From positions 212,152,965 through 212,216,964 of the forward strand of contig OX352774.1 of the NCBI GenBank assembly GCA_947095535.1: a stretch of DNA of 64,000 nt, given 5' to 3'. The stretch's first letter is position 1. Each line of letters opens with the position of its first letter. The notes below the pieces were generated by a model. The model did no database searches. It saw only the letters and a list, made by a program, of their open reading frames with translations, and was not told where the DNA came from. Shown here one piece after another: positions 41,730 through 52,664 of this stretch. The translations under genes were made by a program, and so were the position numbers. Source of the stretch: Poecilobothrus nobilitatus (taxonomy: Eukaryota > Arthropoda > Insecta > Diptera > Dolichopodidae).

Positions 41730-42548
41730 CAAGGCAGAATATAAACCAACGATTTTTAAAGGCGCACATATCCAAAAAAAACAATACAAACTGTTTAGAA
41801 CTGTGACTTATACCAAAATTTGAAAATTTTCTAGGAATTTCATATACCTATACTTAATTATACTATAAAAATACTATAAAATACTATAAAAATTTTAAGA
41901 ATAAAAGAAACACTTTCATTAATTTTAAGCAAACTCTACACAACTAATTAAGAAAAACCATTAACACATGTAAAATTATAAAGTTGAAACCATAATTTTT
42001 CCCTTTTATTTTGAAAAAATTTGTACGGGTATCTTAGATTCGTACAGATGTTTAAAAATAGCAAATTTAAAAATTTTGAGCCCCAATAACTGCTAAACAG
42101 AGGGTGCACCAAAAAAAATTCTAAGAAAACTTATACTAATTCTAAGTTCTTTTTTACCTCAAAATTTTCTGAAGTTATGAAGGAAGAAAAATCATGCAAC
42201 ATTTGGTTTTAACATAACGGTAAATTTAAATATCTACTAAATTTAAAAAAAAGGTTGTATAATTTTGATATTGATTTATAAAGATAAAAAAAAAGTCCTG
42301 TCGAATGGTGTTTTTAAATTAAAAAAATCTCTGCTCTGTAAACTGTAATGGATGTGGCTAGAAGAAAAATTTCTCCTACAACATTATTTTTTTATAAGAC
42401 TTACCCATGATTAAAATTTCATTTCTGTATCTTTAACGGTGTAGAAGTTTTATAAACAGACTGTCGGACGAACCGACAGAATGAAACTAATTGGCACATT
42501 TTTTCAAATAGATTTTTTTTTTGGAAATATGCTAAAAATACCACATTT
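41730..42548 (+). repeat. Dispersed repeat family A, second long copy
   Basis: Same ordered blocks as 32749-33386: AAGGCAGAATATAAACCAAC, GGCGCACATATCCAAA, GTGCACCAAAAAAAATTCTA, GAAGTTATGAAGG, GTCGAATGGTGTTTTT, ATAAGACTTACCCATGA, ACAGAATGAAACTA, ATGCTAAAAA. It is more diverged, with small insertions. Confidence 0.8.
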
Positions 42549-43424
42549 TTAGAATGATATTCATTATAACTTAAATAGTTCAAAACATAATTAAACTTAA
42601 CGATAATACTTTCTTCAGTCATATTGAACTGGTAAATTTTTAATACTTTTTAAAGCTTTAAAACCAAAATTGTTTTCTTAAAAAAAAAAAAAAAAATCAA
42701 ATTCTATAAGAAAATCTCTTATAATTTTTAAATATTTTACATATTTTTATTTTTTATTATTAGCCATTAAATTTTAATACAGACATTTTAATTTTTGTCA
42801 AGTTAAAATATAATTTTAACTTTTAAATGATGTGACAAATTACAGAGATTATTTAGCATAAAATTATAATTCTAATTTACAATTTTAAAAATTGGCCCTT
42901 TTATTATTAGCTATAAAATTTTGAATATACTTATAAGAAATTATAAAATAAATTTGTTGTAAAGAAACATTTAAAGCTTTTCTTTAATAAAGTAAATTTT
43001 TTTGTTTTTTTTTTTTTTTTTTTTGAAATTACTAAATAAGTAAATCATTTTTTAAAAATGGTAATAAAATGTCCTTCAACTTGGGTTCAGCTTAATCAAA
43101 TATATAAAATGTTTAGGTCTAGACAAGAGTTTACTTATATTATATTAAAAATAAGATGATATTGAAATTTGTAGTAAAACTTTTTATTTTTTTTGTAAGC
43201 ATTTTATTTATTTATTTTTTTTTATTACCAGGGTAATAAAAAATGAAACAAACACACTACACTAGGAATTTCGAATAATAAAATAAAATAAGTGACTAAA
43301 TTAGAATAATAAAAACAGAATTACTTAAATTATAAAATTTACAAATTACTTATGTACCTATTTTGATTTTTCTAGTATATACTTACATTTTCCAAAAATA
43401 AATTTGAAAATTAACTTCTTAATT

Positions 43425-44350
43425 AGATTTTGTCCGTCTGTGTACAAAACTTATACATCGTTTCAAATGAAAAATTAAAATTTTAAACATGGCCATTTAG
43501 ATCTTATAAAAAAAATTAATGTTTAAACAACTTTTTTATGTAGTCCCACGCATTACGAATCTACAGCTTCTCAAGGTTGGAAAAAGCTCATTTTCAAATG
43601 TTTAACTACATCTCAAGTTTGGTATCTCGGTGGCCTAGTGGGTAAGAGCGTATGAAATGCGTTGTAAACACCGATGGAATGTGGGTTCGAATAATTCGTA
43701 AGAATATTTCCACACACGTCGTAAGAATAATTCAACTTACGAATTCCACACACGTCGTAAGAATAATTCAACTTAAAATATTTACAGCCACGTCTGAAAA
43801 GGAGAGGCTGGGTAATTTCATTGTCTGTTTATAAAAATTTATGCAGTAGGGGAATGAACTAAAAAAAAAAAAAATCTCAAGTTTCTTCTAAACATTTTGC
43901 AACCTAAGAATATCAAACAACAGGATATTTTATAAATCTATAAATATTATTGGATTTAGCAGGTATTTAAATTTACGGTTATTTGACAGTACAATTTTAT
44001 TAGGAGGAAGATTTTACCTAAGTTAAATTAGATGAAAAATGTTTTTACATCCCTCTATTAAAAGAGATATTGGGATATCATATATTATATATCAAAAATG
44101 GAAAAATTACTATTTTTAAATTTCTGTACCTTGGATAATTTGTCATAAGTAAAACAAAAATTGAAGCTCCAATATTTATGTTTTTGCAATTTTTAATGGA
44201 TATTGGTAATCATGTAGGATTTCCTTTATAATTAAGAAAGAAATTTTTTTTGAAGTTTTACAATTTCGTTTTACATAAAAAAATTCTTAAAAACAATTAC
44301 ACAATTTTAATGTCAAAAGTTTTTTATTGTCCTTTTTGATTATGTGCGCC
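43425..44350 (+). repeat. Dispersed repeat family B, copy split by a SINE
   Basis: AAACAACTTTTTTATGTAGT, CGCATTACGAATCTACAGC and GGTTGGAAAAAGCTC align with 22935-23400 and 62930-63470. The 3' part (TTGAAGCTCCAATATTTAT) aligns with 63395-63425. The copy is interrupted at 43620 by a SINE and resumes at 43874. Confidence 0.7.
43621..43873 (+). mobile_element. tRNA-derived SINE, 253 bp, with poly-A tail and 11-bp target-site duplication
   Basis: The insertion is flanked by ATCTCAAGTTT at 43610-43620 and again at 43874-43884, and ends in about 14 A. The head has a perfect pol III A box (TGGCCTAGTGG, 43631-43641) and a near-consensus B box (GGTTCGAATA, 43683). The body contains a 34-bp tandem duplication (ACACACGTCGTAAGAATAAT block) at about 43712-43775. 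The clean duplication marks this as the youngest SINE in the window. The 60-codon open frame at 43652 lies within it and is not a gene. Confidence 0.93.
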
Positions 44351-45977
44351 TTTAAAATCCTTTCATTTTATATAATGCCTTATATAATATAAAAATTATT
44401 CATTAAATTTTAATCAAAATCATAATTAGAAAGTAATATTTTTAAGAAACTCAAAAATGAATAAAAAAAATAATTTCTGAAACATTGTTCTTCATCCAAT
44501 AAAAAATCATCCTTAAAAAATCTTAATGAAGATAAAGAAGAACGTTTTGATAGTTCAGCAGATAGTTTTGATTTTGATTTTTACAACTTTAGAGGAAACT
44601 AGGGAAATTGCTGGAGATGACCCTCTCTAAACTATAGTTATTAAGTATGAACACTTCTTGGATTGAAGATCAAACAAAATGTAAACAAAATAAATAATTT
44701 TCAGTCGTATCGTCAAACAAAGTTCAAAGTTTAGACATGTAAAACTATAATAATCATTTGTTATTGCAGAAATTTTTAATTATTATTCAGACATTGTAAA
44801 TTTAAAATAAAACAAAAAAACAAAACACAATTAGGTGTAATTTTTAAAAAGGTGTTCCATGTGTTAATAATTAATTATAAGTTTTTTTTTTTTTTTTTTT
44901 TGAATAAACCAAAAATAAAAAAAAATATCCCTCAAACAATTTCCGGTAATTTTAAAAGAAATTGCCAAAAGCAAATAACATTGTTGCATTCAATTAAACA
45001 ATGCACGAGTATAATTCGTGATGAAGAAAATAAATGCCAAAAAAATAAAATTTCCACGAGCCGATTTTTTATATAAGAATAAATAAATAACTATTAGACA
45101 TCTGAAATCATAACATCTATATTTATTTATGTTCTGTCCTAAATATCTCCAATCTACTCATTTTCTATTATAAATCTGTACCAATTACTTACTACGTCAT
45201 AGGCTATATAAACATATACAAATACAAATAAAATAGATACCTAATATATACATATTTATATAGTTATGTATACTTATCCTAATTAAGGTAAAAAAAAAAT
45301 TAATTAATTAGAGGAATATATAATTAAAATCTCAAAGGGTTTTCATTTTATATATGTATGTACTAAGTTTTTATATAATATATAAGAATTTATTATATAT
45401 AAATACAAAAAAAAACAAATTATTACTCATTCTTTAATATTAAGTGATTTTTCAAGGTTTATTTACTTTATCAAATATATAGATATGGTATACTTATATA
45501 ACTAAGTATATTGTATTTATTTACTTAATAAATAGTAGAAAATATTTGAGGAAAGGGATTATGCTTAAAGTAAATTAAAAAACAAAACTATTTAAGTACG
45601 TATATAGAACTGGCGTCATTCTGATTAACCATGGATGTTGATGACAACGTTCAGTAATAAAACAGAAAAAAAAAAACTAAATGTATAGTGAACAGTGAGC
45701 ACTAATTGTTTACCTATAGTTTGTATCCAGTAGTTACATTACAAATAAACAGATTCATAAATGATTCACTCAACAAAATATGTATAGAATCGCTTACCTA
45801 ATTTAAATAAATTCTTTCCTATTTATACTAACTATATATTTTTCATACTGTTTTAGTTTGTTTAAGCACTTTTAAGACACTTTTACTAAATAAAAAAGAT
45901 ATTCATTGTTTACATTTATCTGAAAGGTAATTTATATAAACTAAAAGTTAAAAAATTATTTATATTTTAAACGAATC

Positions 45978-46402
45978 AAATTGTTGTTGTTGTTACGAAG
46001 GAGGGCGTGTGGTTGTCCTTACATCTACTTACACCTTCCTTATGCCCTGCGACAAGTTGTGCTCCCCTGCCCATAAGTCCACTTGTCTTCTACAGCGTTT
46101 CATCGAGCCAATCTATACCCTTCATGAAACGTATTTGTCTCCCTGATTCAGCATTTTCACTTCAAAGAAGCTTTCCCTGTGTTCCTCCCCCAAGATTCTT
46201 CGTCTTTGGGATCTTAAGATTGGCACAGATTGGCATTGGATCTTAAGATTGGATCAGAGATTGGCACAGAACGTGAAGTACTGTTACTGCCTCTTACCGT
46301 AACATTTGCATAGATTTATTTCTGGTATACCTATCTTTTCGGCATGAGCGTATAGCATCAGATGGCCTATGTTGATTCCCGTAAAAAGTTTCAGATCCAT
46401 TC
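45978..46402 (-). pseudogene. Decayed LINE 3' end (RNase H / Cys-His tail of a non-LTR retrotransposon)
   Basis: On the minus strand 46402 downward reads KLFTGINIGHLMLYAHAEKI, then GIPEINLCKCYG, and after a frameshift EAVTVLHVLCQ, then VPILRSQRRRILG. The TG..(10).H..(6)..G....C..C......HVLC..C-like spacing and the RRR.LG ending are those of the C-terminal end of I/R1/LOA/Jockey-type ORF2. A (CAA)4 tail on that strand (45978-45995) marks the 3' end. The copy is 5'-truncated, frameshifted and dead. The GC content is higher than the surroundings. Confidence 0.7.
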
Positions 46403-48942
46403 TAATAAGTTTTAGAATTTTCTTTGTATTTTTATTGTTTGGTTTACCCCAGAATTCTTTATAAAGTATTTCAAATTAAAGTATTTTTAAAAATATTATT
46501 AATTTAGAATGCAGTAAATTTTTGCAAAATGTAAATATGTTTGTCGCATTAAAAAAACCCTAAGTTGCTCAGTAATATCATGATTCAACCAATGTTATAC
46601 AAAAAAAAAATTACAATTTAGATAAGACCTACTTATTCCTTTTTTAAATGTTAATCCTCCAATTTTATTTACTTGATATTTAAAAAATAATTCGGAGAAA
46701 TTTTATAGTCAGTTACAAAATCATGGAATAACTATACGTATGTATGTTATGTAAATCATGGAATATACGTATGTAAAATATGATTTTGAATTCGTGTAGG
46801 ATTTTCGAAATTAGTCGATAATCAAAATTCCGCGTCGATTTATTTAAAAAATAAGTACATACTTAATTTTTTATTCAAGATTTTTTTTCAGCAAATTTTT
46901 TTGTCCTGAGCTTTTTTCGGAAAATCGGAATGCTCCCAGTGGTAATAAAATGTGCAACAATAGAATTTTATATACATATAACATACATAAATACTGTTGA
47001 AATTGTGTAATATTTGTGATTTTCGTTGTAAGACGCTATTTCATAAAAAACTTTTATCAACACTTTTATTATGTAAAACTAGCTAAAAATATGTTAAGAC
47101 AATATTAAGTCATTCAAAGCAATTTAATACTATTATAACAGATTTAACCCAAATTTTGGTATCTTCAAATCTTACAAAAATTATATGCCTAAAAAAATTT
47201 CTATTTATTTTATTAATATGTATTTTATAAAAGAATTTATAAATAAATTAATTGCATCTATAAAAATGTTCATTGTTATATTATATGTATTTAAATTTTC
47301 ACTATGAACCTATAAATATTTCGCTGAATGTATTAATGTTGTTAGCTGTTATTTCTTAACAAAAAAATTTTTATTTAAAAATAGAGTTTCGTTATTTTTC
47401 TATACTAAATAAAAAAAAAAAACAATTTGAATGTGTATATAAATATGATGTATGTGTGCATGAAAGTAACAATGTAATAATATAAATATATAGAAAAAGA
47501 AAAGAACTATGATTTTTTTTTTTTTTCATTATTTACTTTTACTTAAATTTATGAAGTTATGAACCATAATTTTATCGATCAAATTTTTCTTTTTAACAAG
47601 AATTTCAATAACGTTTATGGTTTATAGTTTTACTCTATTTCTATAGTGTATTCGTTCAGTGGTTGTTACTGGTTAACAATTAAATATGAATATCAAGGAC
47701 ACAAATTACTTGAAAAAGGATAAAATAAACAAACAGAGCTTTATTTTGATTATTTGTATTTAGTATTCATGTTGTTCTTTATCTATTTTTAGAGGTAATC
47801 ATTTCTAAAAAAAAAAATAATTAAAAACAATAATTTTCTGAATTATGTATAACTAGAAGCATTTTTGTAATTATATAATAATAATAATAACAACAAATTA
47901 AATTATTAAATTTTGTCTTCTTTTTCTGGTTAAACAAAACAAAACAAAATAAGTGGTCGTTTGTCTAACAAAGAGAATTTTTTTTCAATCTTTATTTTTA
48001 GATTTTCCACTTTTTTCTTTTTATTTTTTCGAATTTTTTTTTTTTTTTTTTAGTTTTTTTTAATTCTCTTCGTAAACTCTTTGGAAAAAAATTTTAACAA
48101 TAATAATAGTAAAGAACAAAGAATTCAAGGTTAAAAATTTCATTCAAAAAATTACTTAGTACCTATATTATATTAACGAAAAATCGATAATTACTTACAT
48201 ACTATTTACTTATCTTATTTATTTATTATTCAATAATAACTTTTTTTAAATATTTTCCCCGAATTTTTATTAATTTTATGTAAATTTATTTTTCTACTTA
48301 TACCTATCTTCTATTTTTAAATTGAACAAAAGAAAATAATAATAAAAACTAGAAAATTAAATAAATACTCTTGAAATACTTGAAGTTGAAATGCATATAT
48401 GAACATAGAAGAATGATTTTAAGTGTTTAACCTCAAGTATGTATATTATATTTTTTTTTTTTGTTTTGTTGTTTTTACTTGAGTTGAAAATCGAATTTCA
48501 ATATGAAGATATTTTTATGAAGATTTTATAGTTACTTTCAGGTATAAATTTCTATATATGTATATATATTTTAAAACTTTATGATAAAGTATATACATAT
48601 TTAACTTTTAATTTTTAAAATTAATCAATGACCTTGAAAATGCGGCATCTACATAATATTATATTTAATCATATTTAAATTCTTAATATTCAATCAAGTA
48701 ACAAATTAATTACATTTTCTACTTTCTTTTTATTTTAAACATTTATTTTAGATTTTAAGGTTTTAATTCTGAGAAACTTTTCAAAACCATCTAAAAAATT
48801 TATAATCCAAAATATCCTTATGATATTTTAACAAAAATATCATATTATATAATAAAAATAACATTACAAACATTTAATATTGATTAAATTTCATTAACCT
48901 AGATAATCTAAAAATAAAAGAATTAAAAAGCTCAAAACTTAC

Positions 48943-49203
48943 TTTTAATCCACCAACAAGTTCCAAAAATTGAATAATATCACCTAAACTAGATTTGAAA
49001 CAAGATCCTTTTTCATGTTTTTCTATATTATTGAGTGTATTTTTTTCATTTCCCGGTGGTGATGATGATGATGATGAAATTCCACTACCACCAACAGCTG
49101 AAGGATTACCACAACTTGATAATTCTTTAGTTATTGAATCATTTTTTGATGTATTTCCCTTGGAAATATCGATTGGAGGTTGTTCTGTTGCAACTTTAGA
49201 CAT
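48943..49203 (-). CDS. HDDC2: HDDC2 exon 1, conserved part
   Basis: From the Met at 49203 (a good A at -3: AACAAAATG) the exon codes 87 residues. They run from a low-complexity start (MSKVATEQPPIDIS, then Ser/Gly/Pro runs) to LGDIIQFLELVGGLK. A GTAAGT donor follows at 48942, phase 0. The ending matches the family's N-terminal helix (FL.LVG.LK) and reads directly into HTKRTGFVLRDV of the exon at 10602, phase 0. No other candidate first exon was found between. The short protein is then 332 residues (87+98+147). The human protein is about 204, the excess being the disordered ends. The gene's span is therefore about 40.5 kb. Confidence 0.88.
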
Positions 49204-50073
49204 TTTGTTATTTATATTTAAAATAATATTTGTTGTATTATCACCCTTTAGAAAATTTTTAATTTTTAAACATTTACTAATAAAATTAGCACCAAATTTA
49301 TTTGCACTATAAAATTTACTCTCTATATTTTTATTATTATTTTCAGCTAATATTATTGTAGCTAAATCTTTATTAAATTTTTGAATTGAATTTATATCGT
49401 TCTCGCTGCTGTTCAATACTATATTTAAATTGAAACTAAAATAATTTTCAAATGAATTTATATTATTTATAAATTTTATGATGAAATTGTTAAAAAGATT
49501 TATACAACTTTCAACTTTAAATATAAAAAAATCACTGTCAGAATATTGTAAAAGTTTCCTCGTGTTATTTGGATTTCGTATACAATGAAAATTTATATTT
49601 TTTTGACATATCATCATAAGATTATAATATAGTTGTATAGCATTTTGACTTGTTATCATCAATGAAGCTTTTATATGGTGTGGTCGTTGATATAATTTTT
49701 GAAATTGATTATATTTATTACTAGCTATTGTTATATATTGTGTTGTAGAAGTAGAATTATTATAAATATTAAAAATAGCTTTTATTGTATTGGAAAGAAA
49801 AGAATGTTCTGCATCATTGATAGTAAACAGCTGTTTTAAAATTGATGGTACCTTATGTTGGTGATTTTTCCGATTCAAAACATAGTAATGATTTTCTTTT
49901 TTCTGATATTTTTCCAATTGACTAGAATATTTGAGATTTTTATTTTCATATTCCATCATTTTAAATGCATTAACATTGTTAGTTAGAGGTAAAGTTGTTA
50001 AAATAAATTTTACGCGATCAACTTTTAATTGAAACATTCTTAATGTGATTGAAATCTTTTTGATATTCATCAT
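49204..50073 (-). CDS. Candidate 290-residue N-terminal extension of HDDC2 exon 1, unknown
   Basis: The frame of HDDC2 exon 1 stays open upstream of the conserved Met from 49204 to the first ATG at 50073; an in-frame TAG follows about 20 codons further upstream. At this base composition a stop is expected about every ten codons, so roughly 290 open codons are unlikely by chance. The peptide is Asn/Ile/Lys/Tyr-rich, begins MMNIKKISITLRMFQLKVDR (basic, hydroxylated, possibly mitochondrial presequence-like) and has no domain I recognise. It could be translated as a 622-residue long isoform. It could also be an upstream coding sequence now fused or decaying, or an unusually open 5' UTR. The Met at 49203 remains a plausible start for the conserved protein. 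Confidence 0.5.
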
Positions 50074-51210
50074 GATAAAGTGATTTGAATTCAAAACAAT
50101 AAATAAAGCAATGATTATAAAATTTTTCTAAAAGCAAATCTTGTTAAAGTAATTTAATTTTTGATATCTTTAATTATCCCAAATAATGCTTTTGAAACCC
50201 TTTTTCTGTTCTTCTATATAAGCGTATTACGTTTTCTTGACATTTTTGGAATTAAAAAAATATTGTACTAATCCTTTTCAATTCTTCTACTTTGTATCCA
50301 AATTAGTGTTACAAATAATAGAGCACAACCTTTGTCTTCTCCAAATTAAATATTAAAACTAAATAATAATAACTTACAATACAAGAAATAAATTTGATCA
50401 TTGCTCATATAAATATTTAAAATATTTAATTAATTGTTTCTCCAATTATTCCATTTTCCTAAAAATTTTTTTATTTTAATGTTAACACAACCACTACCCA
50501 TTCTATTCTGGTATGGTAATATTAAAAACAAATTGAATAATTTTCATTTCTTTTTATGTTAACACTTTTATGTTTTTAATTAAATTAATTTAACTAAAGT
50601 ATTTAAAGCAACATTTTAATATATTTATACACATCGCGCACTATCAAATCCAATCAAATCATTCCATTCTTAAAATAATTCTTTGTTTTTACTTTTTGTA
50701 AAGTTAAATTTTCTTTAAAATGTCAATATCACATGTTTACCACAAAAAAAAATGCCCGCTTAAAGAAATCTACTTCAAAAATGATCCGTCAGATAGCGCT
50801 TACAACTATATACAATAAATTAATATAATTTTGAAATGAAATAGAAAAATCCTTCGATTTATTACTTACGTAATAATTAATTAAAATATATATACATTAT
50901 AAAAAAAGCTAATAAAATTTAAAAAATTTTAACATAATTATTTATTACTTCATTCATTATTTAATTAATTCTCTACTTTGTTATCCAATTTTAGTGTTAC
51001 TACTTCTTCTCAATAATGGCGCTTTAATATGTTAAATAAATAAAACTGATAAAAGCTTTTCTTGAGTAATTGACTTGACAGCAATTTGACAATTGACACT
51101 AGAATAAAAAGGTGAAATCATCTCGAATTTTATTTATTTTGTTCAAGTTAACAAAATACAATAGTATTATTTATATAATAAAAAGAAAACTTTTATCAGA
51201 ACAAAGAAAA
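50074..51210. promoter_or_regulatory. Head-to-head intergenic region between HDDC2 and the Ku80-CTD triplet gene
   Basis: HDDC2 reads left and the triplet gene reads right, so both promoters must lie in these 1.1 kb. I see no clear TATA or initiator above background. AT-rich throughout, with no coding sequence. Sharing of control elements is possible but not shown. Confidence 0.5.
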
Positions 51211-52664
51211 ATGGCTTCCAAACAGGTAATTAAAATAAATTATCACTAATTATATTGGGCAGTTCTTGTCGGCATTATAGTTAATGATGTCATTCTATTT
51301 TTTAGGAAAGCGGTGATTCAAAACAACTTATCATTGGTGAAAAAACACCGGCTGAAGATTTTCAAAAATTAATTAAAAAACATGTTGAAGAATGCGATGA
51401 TGATGAAATGAAAGCATCGAATTTTGAAAAATACAGTGAAGAAATACGCAAAATCATAAATTCAATGTTATTCAAAGCAACACCAACAACAGAAACACCA
51501 AAAGAAAAAATCCAAAAAACCTTAAAAGTATATCGTGAGGAAGCATGTTTTTATAATCCGTATGATTATAATGATTGGATCAAAGAAATTAAAAAAAAAT
51601 TAATTGAAAAACAAATGTTGGATGTATGGGAAAATGTAATTGTTAAAAATCAATTAGGCTTATTATGGGCCAGAGATTGTGATTTTTTTGATGATATGGA
51701 AGATAAAGAACCGATCGAATTTTATAAAATTAAAGAACATAAGAAAGAAGCTTCACCTGCAAAGGATGGTGCTAGTAAGAGGATGAAATTAAGTGAAGAA
51801 AAAAAATCAGAGAAGCCTCTAAAAATAACATCAGCAGATCATTATTGTAAATTAGTTAAAGAAAATGTGGAAGAAATTGATCCAGATGAAGATGATAAAA
51901 AAATGGATATATTTGATGACTTAAGTGAACAAGTACGAAATCTTTTAACAGATTCAATACTTAAATCAACTTCTTTTGATTATAATAAAATTTCAAGAGA
52001 CTTAAAATTGTACAGAGATAAAGCATGCTTTTTTAATCCATATGATTACAACGATTGGATTAAAGAGATTAAAATTAAACTTTTACAAAAAGAAATGCAT
52101 GAGTGTTGGGATAAAGTTATTGTTAAAAATGAATTAGGTTTATTATGGGCTAAAGATTGTGATTTGTTTGATGATATGGATGATGATGAACCAGAAAAAT
52201 TTTATAAAATTGTTTCAGCATCGGATAAAAATAATAAAAAACCAAAAGTTTTAGATAAAGTTGGAATTGAAACGCCAGCTAAAGATTATGAATATTTGAT
52301 AAAAGAGCAAGTTGAAGAGATTGATCCAGATCGAGAATATCAAAAAATGGATATATTTGATGAATTAAGTAAACAAATACAAAATATAATTTCACAATTA
52401 CTTTTCAATAAAGAAAAACCAGAAATCGAAAAAGTTACTGAAGCAATTAAAGTTTATAGAGAAAAAGCTTGCTTTTTTAATCCATATGATTATAATGATT
52501 GGATTGTAGATATTAAAGAAGAATTAATAGAAAAAAAAATGATTGACTTTTGGGAAAATGTTATTGTTAAAAATAAATTTGGTTTATTATGGGCAAGAGA
52601 TTGCGATTTCTTTGATGATATGGATGATGAAGAACCAGAAAAATTTTATAAAATTGAAAAATAA
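51211..52664 (+). CDS. Standalone protein of three tandem Ku80 C-terminal (PK-binding) domains
   Basis: Exon 1 (51211-51225, MASKQ) and exon 2 (51306-52664) join in phase 0, giving 457 residues and TAA. Three repeats of about 128 residues fill the protein: 19-147, 180-307 and 328-457. Each starts TPAEDF/TSADHY/TPAKDY, passes a helical region and YREEACF-type motif, then has the invariant NPYDYNDWI, VIVKN, GLLWA(R/K)DCD and FDDM blocks and ends FYKI. The same architecture, with NPYDYNDF and VIVKNHLGLL, forms residues 592-720 of the Ku80 encoded 6.2 kb downstream, and aligns with the helical Ku80 C-terminal domain (Ku_PK_bind). Linker 1 is basic (SKRMKL, a weak nuclear signal). The vWA domain, Ku core and acidic end tail are absent. 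The domain in Ku80 contacts DNA-PKcs; a multivalent binding or competing role is inference. AATAAAG near 52790 is a likely poly-A signal. Confidence 0.9.
51345..51731 (+). repeat. Coding repeat R1 (Ku80-CTD-like domain 1)
   Basis: Residues 19-147. Key motifs are TPAEDFQKLI, VYREEACFYNPYDYNDWI, WENVIVKNQLGLLWARDCD and FDDM. The longest inter-helix insert (ATPTTETPKEK) is in this copy. Confidence 0.85.
51828..52211 (+). repeat. Coding repeat R2 (Ku80-CTD-like domain 2)
   Basis: Residues 180-307. TSADHYCKLV replaces the usual TPA.D start. LYRDKACFFNPYDYNDWI and WDKVIVKNELGLLWAKDCD are intact. Confidence 0.85.
52272..52661 (+). repeat. Coding repeat R3 (Ku80-CTD-like domain 3)
   Basis: Residues 328-457. 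TPAKDYEYLI and KVYREKACFFNPYDYNDWI are present, as is GLLWARDCDFFDDM. It shares the EEIDPD.....KMDIFD segment with R2, so R2 and R3 look like the latest duplication. It ends FYKIEK at the stop, with no acidic DDL tail. Confidence 0.85.

Larger units (their letters stand above)
10603..48942 (-). other. HDDC2: Giant HDDC2 intron 1, about 38.3 kb
   Basis: It is bounded by a GTAAGT donor (48942) and an AG acceptor (10604-10603) on the minus strand. The acceptor tract is weak, as is usual in AT-rich introns. I find no other conserved coding sequence inside on either strand; the open frames seen are short, of biased composition or inside repeats. Two less AT-rich blocks, about 14695-15110 and 20440-20660, have ordinary composition but no reading frame I recognise. 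A third at about 31600-32000 has GC-richer patches (GCGCCGCTGGGGATGAGG) of unknown origin and includes a palindrome near 31703. Recognised repeats are listed separately. Everything else is AT-rich filler. Confidence 0.8.

Noticed and set aside
46007..46246. 79-codon open frame, plus strand, with balanced composition
   Set aside because: It is antisense to the decayed LINE 3' end; the sense of this region is on the minus strand.
48995..49312. 105-codon open frame, plus strand
   Set aside because: Mirror of HDDC2 exon 1 on the other strand; its Asp run is the antisense of a Ser-rich coding run.
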